Origin: Dastarcus helophoroides
Lineage: Eukaryota; Arthropoda; Insecta; Coleoptera; Bothrideridae
Length of the DNA: 64,000 nucleotides
Assembly (NCBI GenBank): GCA_028583605.1
Contig: CM053328.1
Span: 37,122,110-37,186,109, forward strand
Direction of reading: 5' to 3'
Shown: positions 52,001 to 61,000 of the stretch, piece by piece
Numbering within the stretch: the first letter of the stretch is position 1
How the letters are laid out: each line of letters starts with the position of its first letter
Notes under the pieces: generated by a model
What the model was told of the DNA's origin: nothing
What the model saw: the letters and a program-made list of their open reading frames with translations, nothing else
The model's database searches: none
Program-made: the position numbers and the translations under genes

Positions 52001-55000
52001 TACAGCCACAAATTGCCCCTTAAATTTCGTGCCCGTGTAAAAGATTTACTGTTGCTTTGGGAAATTGAACATGTCCGAGTGGATGTCGAATTTCATATTG
52101 AGGGACTAATAAAACATTCGTCTGCGGTAGTCATATTTTGTACGCAGCCAAATAAATTGCTTTTTTTTATGGTACGCGTTTTTCTAATGTAATGCAACCG
52201 AATCTTTCGGCAACGCGAATTGCGTGCATTCATTATCTTTCGTAATGACTAAGGTAGTTTACAACCCCTGGGGTACATTCGGCTTCATTCTTAAAAAAAC
52301 CGGTCGAAGCTTTTATGAATATTTAATTCATTGAACGAATGTAGATGTGTAGATAAGCTAATAATACAGATTTAAGGTGAATTTTACATGTATTAAGAGT
52401 TTTAATGCAGCTATACCGAGAAGGCCGACACGTTTTGAGCTTAAGCTGACTGATAGTCATCTTTGTGAGACCGCATTTGACATAATACTAGGCTATCGAA
52501 GTAACATTACATGTTAAACCTGACATCGGCTTGTCCTGCGTATTTGTGGAATGAATTCCTATCCTGGGACTTGTCATTAATTAAATTCTATGTCTTTTGC
52601 TTTTATCCAAAAAAAAAATCAACTTGTCTTGCTGTTTGTATGGCGAATTCTCGACACATGTCCTTCATTAAATTTTCATTAACTTTATTTTTTCTAATTT
52701 CGCTTCTTACATTTTGAGCAATGCCTTCGTAGAACTATTTATCCAGACTGTAATCAAGAATAAATAAAAAACTTCCATTATTTGTACCAATAAAAATGAT
52801 CTTCTTACCAGCACTCATGAAAATTGCTTCCTGCCAAGGTATCCATTGCTCTTGGTAATTATGTAGTACTTTTTAGATCGTAAATTTTAAGATAAACCCA
52901 AAAACTTTCAACATAGTCAGAAGGACATATTTCGTCATATTTATACTGAGTGAGTCATCCTTGCACCCCCAAACCAACCTCTCGTAGTTTTTTTTTTAAT
53001 AGGACACTCACACTCTATACTTCCTTAGATTTTTGGTTCCCTCTTGGCAAGTAGATTTCAAAAATGTATAATACTTTTTTTAAAATCGAAATACAAACCT
53101 TGTCCCCTGAAACCAAGAAAGATTCAAAACACTCAGATTGCTCTAACGCGTTTCGATAGCTAAGTTGCCATCTTCAGAGAGATACTCACGTATCAGTATC
53201 TCTCTGAAGATAATAGTTTGGCTACGAAACGCGTTAGAGCAACCTTTGTTGTATTTTTTAATCTTTCTTGGTTTCAGGGAACAAGATTTGTATTTCGATT
53301 TTTGAAAATAACCAAGGACTATCAAAATTATGACTTTTTTTTCTGAAAACTTTTAATCTAAACCTGAATCAAACTGAATTCACACAACGAGTAAGCAGCA
53401 TGCTACATGACGAAGTTTACAAAAGCATTTTGAAATATATCACGTGATTCCCTGTCACACTAATCCTCCAACAACTAGGCGAGATTGTGCTGCATTTCTG
53501 ACGCCGCGAGGTGGGCGTTTAGACGTTTAACAAAATGAAAAGCCGGCCCCGGTCAGCGGCCTCTTTGATCTCGCTAATGTCTGTTTTCATCAACCAGGTT
53601 CCACACCTGATTTGGATACAATCCCAGTCGAGCGGCACACACCGCACAAATATTATTACAATTCGTCGAATCGCCTACATGAATGTCTTTTGTTTCAGGC
53701 CAGGGACGCGTTAATCAATTGGGCGGCGTTTTCATCAACGGTCGACCGCTTCCGAACCACATACGGCTGAAAATCGTGGAAATGGCGGCAGCAGGCGTAC
53801 GACCGTGCGTGATATCCAGACAATTGCGCGTGTCGCACGGATGCGTTTCGAAGATTCTGAATAGGTATCAGGAGACTGGGAGTATTAGGCCCGGTGTGAT
53901 CGGTGGGTCGAAGCCGCGGGTGGCCACCGCCGAAGTAGAAGCCAGAATCGAGCAATTGAAAAAGGAGCAACCGGGGATATTCTCTTGGGAAATCAGGGAT
54001 AGATTGATAAAGGTACTGCTAGAACCAGACTAGTGATGTATTCATCAATTTATAAGATTTGTTTGATGCTGAATTGGTTTCATTTTTACCAAAGTCACTG
54101 GTTCCATCCTGGTCTCATTTATATTTTTATGTAATCTCATCCAGAATACAGTCAGAGTTTATGGTCGATTCTTCTCACTATTTTCATCCATTGCATTTAT
54201 CAGATGAAATTCTTGCGTAAGAAATTATTATTAGAAATAAAAGTGCAAGTTTCAGCAGGAATTTCTCAAAAATTGTAAAAAAAATAACTTTTTGGATCTT
54301 AAAATTTCACTTTTAATCTCTAAGAGAAGAGTTTATCTAAATCATAACTGAAAATTCAATATTTATAAAAATAACCAAGTTCCGATACAAAATTTAGAGA
54401 AAATGGTCAAAATTTTGATACAAAATTCGAAATCTTGGCAGAACAAATCAAAAATTCGAAAATAGTCTGAATTGCCAATTGCAACATTTTTGGTAAAAAG
54501 ATTTAAAACGAAATATTTGAGAAAAGGTAGAAACTGTGTAACTTCCTTCCTTTCTTCCTTCCTTGCCTTCCTTCCTTCCTTGCTTTTTTTCCTTCCTTCT
54601 CGCCTTCCTTAACTGTCTTCCTTCATTTCTTCTGTCCTCGCCTTCCTTTCTTCCTTGCTTTTTCTCCTTCCTTCTCGCCTTCCTTCCCGGTCTTCCTTCA
54701 TTTCTTCTGTCCTCGCCTTCCTTTCTTCCTTGCTTTTTTTCTTCCTTGCCTTCCTTTGTTGCCTTCGATCCTTTCTTCTCGTCTTCTTTCTTTCCTCGCC
54801 GTTCTTCTTTCTTTTCTCGTCTTCCTTCCTTTTTTCCTTCCTTACCTTTTCTACTTCTTTCTTCGCATTCCTTTCTTCTCTTCTTCCTTTCTTTATCTCT
54901 TTTCTTTTTTCCTCACCTTCCTTGATTCCCTTCCTTTCCCTTTTCATTCCTTCTTTTCTTCAACGTTTTTCTTCCTTCTTTTCTTACCTTTCGTCTTTCC

Positions 55001-58000
55001 TTCCTCACCTTCATTTCTACTTTCCTTCCTTTCTTCCTTGCCTTCCTTTCTTCCTTCCTTCCTTCCTCCCTTTCTTCCTTCCTTCCTTCTCGCCTTTCTT
55101 CCCTTTCTTCCTTAATTTCTTCTGTCCTCCCTTCCCTTTTTTCTCCTTCTCACCTTCCTTTGTTGTCTTCGTTCCTTTCTTCTCGTCTTCCTTCTTTCTT
55201 TCCTCGCTGTTCTTCTTTCTTTTCTCGTTTTCCTTCCTTTCTTCCTTCCTTACCTTTTCTACTTCCTTCTTTGCATTTCTTCCTTTTCTTCTTCCTTTCT
55301 TTATCTCTTTTCTTTCTTCCTCACCTTCCTTGATTCCTCTCTTTTCCTTTTCGTTTCTTCTTTCCTTCAACCTCTTTCTTCCTTCTTTCCTTGAATGTCG
55401 TTTTTCCTTCCTCGCCTTCATTTCTACCTTCCTTCCTTTTTTTTGCCTCCCTTTCTTCCTTGCTTGCTTTCCTTTATTCTTTCCTCACTTTCCTTTCTCG
55501 CCTTCCTCTATTTTTTTTTACTTTTTTTCTCTCCCTCTTTCCTTTCTCGCTTTTCTTCCTTCCTTGCCTCCCTTTTTTTTCCTTAATTTTATTTCTCGGG
55601 TCCTTCTCTTCTTCGTTCCTACCTTTTTTCTTCGCCTTTTCTACTTTTTTCTCGCTTAAGAAAGAACGACCTTCTCTTCTTCTATCCTTCATCACGTTTC
55701 TTAATTCCTCACCTTTCGTTCTTCCTTTGTTTCTTTCTTCCTTGCTTTTTTCCTTCTCTTCTTCCTTCGTTCCTTGATTATTTTTGTTCCTTCCTCACCT
55801 TCTTTCCTTTCTTCCTTCATCATCTTTCTTTATTTCTCGACTTTCTTTCTTGCTTCGTTTCTTCCTTCCTTCCTTGTTTTCCTTTTTTTCTCGCCTTCCC
55901 TCTCGCCTTCTCTATTCCTTCGGTCCCGTTTTCCATCATTCCTTCCATCTTTCTTTTTCTCGTCTTTCTTCCTTCCTTCAATCCTTGCCTTTCTTCCTTT
56001 CCTGTCTTTCTTCCTTTCTTCATTCCTCGCCTTTCTTACTTTCCTATCTTTCTTCCTTTCTTCATTCCTTTCCTTCCTTCCCTCCTTTCCTTCCTTTCTT
56101 CCTCGCCTTTCTTCCTTCGATAGTCCCTTTCTCGTCTTTGTCTCTTCTCTCCTTCCTTCATTGATCGCCCCCTTTTTTCTTTCTTACCTATCTTCCTTTC
56201 TCGTCTTTCTTTGTTTTCTGACATCCTTTAATTCTCATCTTTCTTTCTTTCATCATTCGTTCCTTTTCTCCTTGCCTTTTCTACTTCCTTTTTGATCTTA
56301 GTTCCTTCTCTCCTTCTTTCCTTTACCGCCTTCCCTCCGTCTTTATCTTTTTCTTTCTCGTCCTCGATTTTCTGTCCTCGTCTTCTTTCCTGGCTTCCTT
56401 TCTTTTGTCCTTCCTTCCTCGTCTTCCCTACTTCTTTCTTCATCTTTGTTTCTCCTTTCCCTCATCACCTTCCTTTCTTTCTCCCTTTGATCCTTTCTTC
56501 CTTCATTCCTACCATTTTTCCTCGCCTTTTCTACATTTTTTCTCGCCTAAGAAAGAACAACTTTCTCTCCTTCCTTTCTTCATAGCGTTTCTTCCTTCCT
56601 TACCTTCCATTCTTCCGTCGTTTCTTCTTTTCTCGCGTTTATTCCTTTTCTTATCCCTTCCTTTCTTCTTCATTTATCATCTTATTTCCTTTCTCTCCTT
56701 CCTTTCTTCCTTCTTCATCTTTCTTCATTTCTCGACTTTCTTTCTTGCTTAGTTTGTTTCTTCCTTTCTACCTCGCCTTTCGTACTTTGCCTCCCACCTT
56801 AGTTACTTCTCTTCTTTCTTCCGTCACCGCCTTTCTTCCTCATCCTTCTTTCTTGCCTCTTTGTTTCTTTCCTCTTCTTCCTTCCTTCCGCCCTCATCTT
56901 TCTTACTTCCTTCCTCGCCCTTTTTTTTCATTAACTTTCTTCCTGACCTACCTTCCTTTCTAGCCTTTGCTCCTTTCCTTGATCATCATCCTTTTTTCTT
57001 TTCTCGCCTTCTTCCTTTCTTCTTTCCTGTCTTTCATTATTCCATTCTTCCTTCCTTTTTCCTTTTTTTCTCGTAATTTCTTTCTTTCTTCATTCCTTGC
57101 CATTCTTCCTTCCCTGTTTTTCTTCCTTTCTTCATTTCTCGCCTTTCTTTCTTCCTTCCTTTCTTTCCCCGCCTTTCTTCCTTCGTCCCTTTTCATCTTC
57201 CTTCCTTGATTGCCTTTCTTCCTTTTTTCATCTCTCCTTCCTTTCTTTTTTCTTCATTTTTCTTCATTTCTCAACTTTCTTTCTTGCTTCTTTTGTTCCT
57301 TCCTTCCTACCTCGCCTTTCGTATTTTGTCTTCCACCTTAGTTTCTTCTGTTCTTCCTTCCTTCATCGCCTTCCTTCCTCATCCTTCTTTCTTTCTCGCC
57401 TCCCTTTTTCTTTCCTCTTCTTCCCTTCTTCCTCCCTCGTCTTTCTTACTACCTTCCTCCCCTTTTTTCTTCATCATCTTTCGTCCGGACCTACCTTCCT
57501 TTCTAGCCTTTGTTCCTCCCATCCTCATTTTCCTTTTATCTTCTCTCGCCTTCTCTCTTTCTTCTTTCCTGTCTTTCATCATTCCATTCTTTCTTCCTTC
57601 TTCCTTTTTTCTTGTCCTTCTTTATTTCTTCATTCCTTGCCCTTCTTCCTTCCCTGTCTTTCTTTCTTCCTTCCTTTCTTCCCTCCTTTCTTCTTTCCTT
57701 CCCCGCGTTTCTTCCTTTGTTCCTCGTCTTTTTCCCTTTTTGTCTTCCTTCCTTGATTGCCTTTCTTCTTTTTCACCTATCTTTCTTTCTCACCTTCCTT
57801 TCTTTCTCATCCTTCTTTATTTCTCACCTTTCTTTCTTTCTTCCTTCCTTGCCTTTCCTACTTTGTTTTTGGCCTTCGTTTTTTCTCCCCTTCTTTCCTT
57901 TACTGCCTTTTGTCTCCTTCTTTATCTTTCTTCCTTTCTCGCCCACTTTGTTTTTTCTTCATCTTCTTTCCTGATCTTTTTCTCTCCCTTTCTCTATTTT

Positions 58001-61000
58001 TTCATTTCTTCCTTCCTCGTCTTCTTTACTTCCTTCTTCACCTTCGTTTCTTTTCTTCTACATCGCCTTTCTTCTTTCCTCACGTTTCTTCCTTTTTTGG
58101 TGTCTCTTCTTTCTTCCTTTCTTCCTCGGCCTTTCCTACTTCCTTTCCCGCCTTCATTCCTTTTCTATTTTCTCGCCTTTCTTCCTTCCCCGCTTTTTCG
58201 TTCCTTGCTTTTCTTCCTTTCTTACCTTCGTCCCTTCTCTTCCTTCCTTGCTTTTCTTTCTTCCTTACCTTCGTTTCTTCTCTTCCTTCCTTGCTTTTTT
58301 TCCTTCCTTACCTTCGTTTCTTTTCTTTCCTCTTTCTTTCTCGCTTCCTTATTTTTTAACCCCCCGTTCCTTATTTTTCTTCCTCGTCTTCCCCTTATCT
58401 TTTTCACCTATCTTCTTCGCCTTCCTCTCTTGCTTCCTTTATATCTTCCTTCATTCCTTGCTTCCCCGTCTTCTTTTCTCTAGTATTTCTTTTTATGTTC
58501 CTCGCATTCCTTTGTTCCTCGCCTTTCTTCGTTTTCCTTTTTTCTTCTTTAACTTTGTTTCTTCTTTCCTTCCTTTTTTCTTTTGTTACCATTCTCTATT
58601 TTTTCCGTCCTTCGACCTTTGTCCCTTCTTCCCTTAGTATTTTCTCTTCTGCCTCCTTTCCTAGTTTAGTCCTTCCTCAACTCATTTCCTACCCTTCCTT
58701 TCTTCTTCACCTTCGTTTCTTTTTTCCTTTCTTTCTTCTTTTTGTCATCATTCTTTATTTTTTCTGTCCTTCGACCTTCCTTCCTTTTTCCTTAGTTCTT
58801 TCCCTCCTGCCTCCCTTCCTAGTTTAGTCCTTCCTCAACTCATTTCCTACCCTTTCTTTCTTCTTCACCTTCGTTTCTTTTTTCCTTTCTTTCTTCTTTT
58901 TGTCATCATTCTTTATTTTTTCTGTCCTTCGACCTTTCTTCCTTCTTCCCATAGTTTTTTCTCTCCTGCCTCCCTTCCTAGTTCAGTCCTTCCTCAACTC
59001 ATTTCCTTCCCTTTCTTCCTTTCTTTCTTGCCTTCGTTTCTTCTTTCCTTTCTTTCTTCTTTTTGTTCAGATTCTTTATTTTTTTCTATCCTTCGACCTT
59101 CCTTCCTTGTTCTTTAGTTCTTTCCCTCCTGCCTGCCTTCCCAGTTTAGTACTTCCTCAACTCATTTCCTTCCCTTTTTTCCTTTCTTTCTCACCTTCGT
59201 TTCTTTTTTCTTTCTTTCTTCTTTTTGTCATAATTCTTTATTTTTTTCTGTCCTTCGACCCTCCTGCCTTCTTCCCTTAGAACTTGCCCTCCTGCCTCTT
59301 TTCCTAGTTTAGTCCTTCCTCAACTCATTTCCTTTCCTTTCTTCCTCGCCTTTGTTTCTTCTTTCCTTCCTTTCGTCTTATTGTCATTACCTTTTTATTT
59401 TCTCTGTCCTTCGACCCTCCTTCCTTCTTCCCTTAGTTTTTTCCCTCCTGCTTCCCTTTCTAGTTTAGTCCTTTCTCAACTTCATTTCCTCCCCTTTTTT
59501 CCTAGCCTTCGTTTTTCTTTTCCTTGATTTCTTCTTTTTTTCATCATTCTTTAGTTTTTCATGTCCTTCGACCTTCCTTCCTTATTCCCTTACGTTATTT
59601 ACTTCCTGCCTCCCTTCCTAGTTTAGTCCTTACCTCAACTAATTTCCGTCCCCAACAATTAAACAATCAAGTCTTTTATCCGTCTTTCAGCGAATGTCAT
59701 AAACAAGCAAAGTTAATAAGCACCCCGAGCGCCCATTCAGACTAAATTTTCATTATTAAAACTTAACTTAATAACTTTAAAACAAGCGAATAGAATAAAC
59801 GGGGGGGGGGGGAGAATCTTCTATTCCGAAGTTAAATTATGCGATTTGTTTCAGGATGGTATCTGCGATAAAAATTCGGCGCCGTCTGTCAGCTCCATCA
59901 GTAGGCTTTTGCGGGGTGGAAGGAAGGAAGATTCCGAAAGAAAAAATCATTCAATTGATGGAATATTAGGTATGATTTAGACTAATCTCTTTATGGTAAT
60001 CTAGAAATATGTTGAAACACACCAAAATCGATAAAAACAAATTAGTCGAAAATTAAAATTAAAAAAAGAGGAAAACGTGATTGATCAAATTTCAAAAAAT
60101 CTTCTTCATTAGTAGAATTTTCTGCATCAAGAGAATTTCCTGCATCAAGAGAATTTCCTGCAACAGTAGAATTTTATTTACGGAGTAGTTTACAAAATCC
60201 ACAGAAAGAAGTTGATCGAATGATTGTGTTGCATCATGGACGTAACTATTATACGTGTGGAGGTGGCTTTATTCCCAAATTACGTATGTAGACACGTTCA
60301 TTTTGGCACTAAATGTGTACAGAACCCAAATCGACAGATACTGAAGCAGACAAGCAGTTTGGAATATTAATCAGTTTCAGATTCTTTGAAATTCAGGATT
60401 GTTGGTTTAAAATAGTAGGACGGTATATATTCCACAGCTAACAATTAAACGTTCCAGAGTATTAAGCGCTTAATGAACTGCAATAATTAAGAACAGCGGT
60501 GCAGAAGCTGTTTGGCATAAATATGGGCAATTTGCTAATTATAATTTCATCGGTTGGATTATAAATCAATTGATTTAATTAAAATACCATTTCTCTGTTT
60601 GCACCAATTAATTCCGCGAGCGACCATTAAAACACAATTACTGTCTCTCGCTGTATAATTTAAAGCACCCGCTTTACAGTTTCAACAAACTGATTTTTTT
60701 TACCTTCGAAACAAAACCGGAGATACTATGGGACCTCTGGTTATGCATACAACAAAGAAGGTTAAACTTTTCTCTTATAGATAGTGCCCATTTTTCCACC
60801 CTCATCATTGTGGACGAGATGAACGTGACGTGGGTTTGTTTGAAGAGTTACGATGCTGATTAAATTATGGGAATGTTGCTGAAGAGTAAGGGAAGAATAA
60901 ATCTGAAGTAACCAACGAAAAAAAACAAAACAAAAAACTGATTTTTTTTTTCCATTTTTTCGAAAACTCGCAGAAAATTGTTTCATAAGTTTTGAGTTAT

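Noticed and set aside
51845..52192. 115-residue open frame on the + strand in distal intron 1
   Set aside because: No family resemblance and no splice sites in a consistent phase with gsb; kept only as unique sequence.
52400..52470. Possible fifth hammerhead-like motif (minus strand GATGACTATCAGTC ... CAAAACGTGTC)
   Set aside because: It lacks the CUGANGA box and has CAAA instead of GAAA; stems I and II do not pair. At best it is a remote relative of the foldback elements.
54563..58827. Long open frames (up to 425 residues) rich in Ser/Phe/Leu/Pro on + and Lys/Glu/Arg on -
   Set aside because: They follow directly from near-pure C/T composition, overlap in several frames at once and have no domain, start context or splice support.
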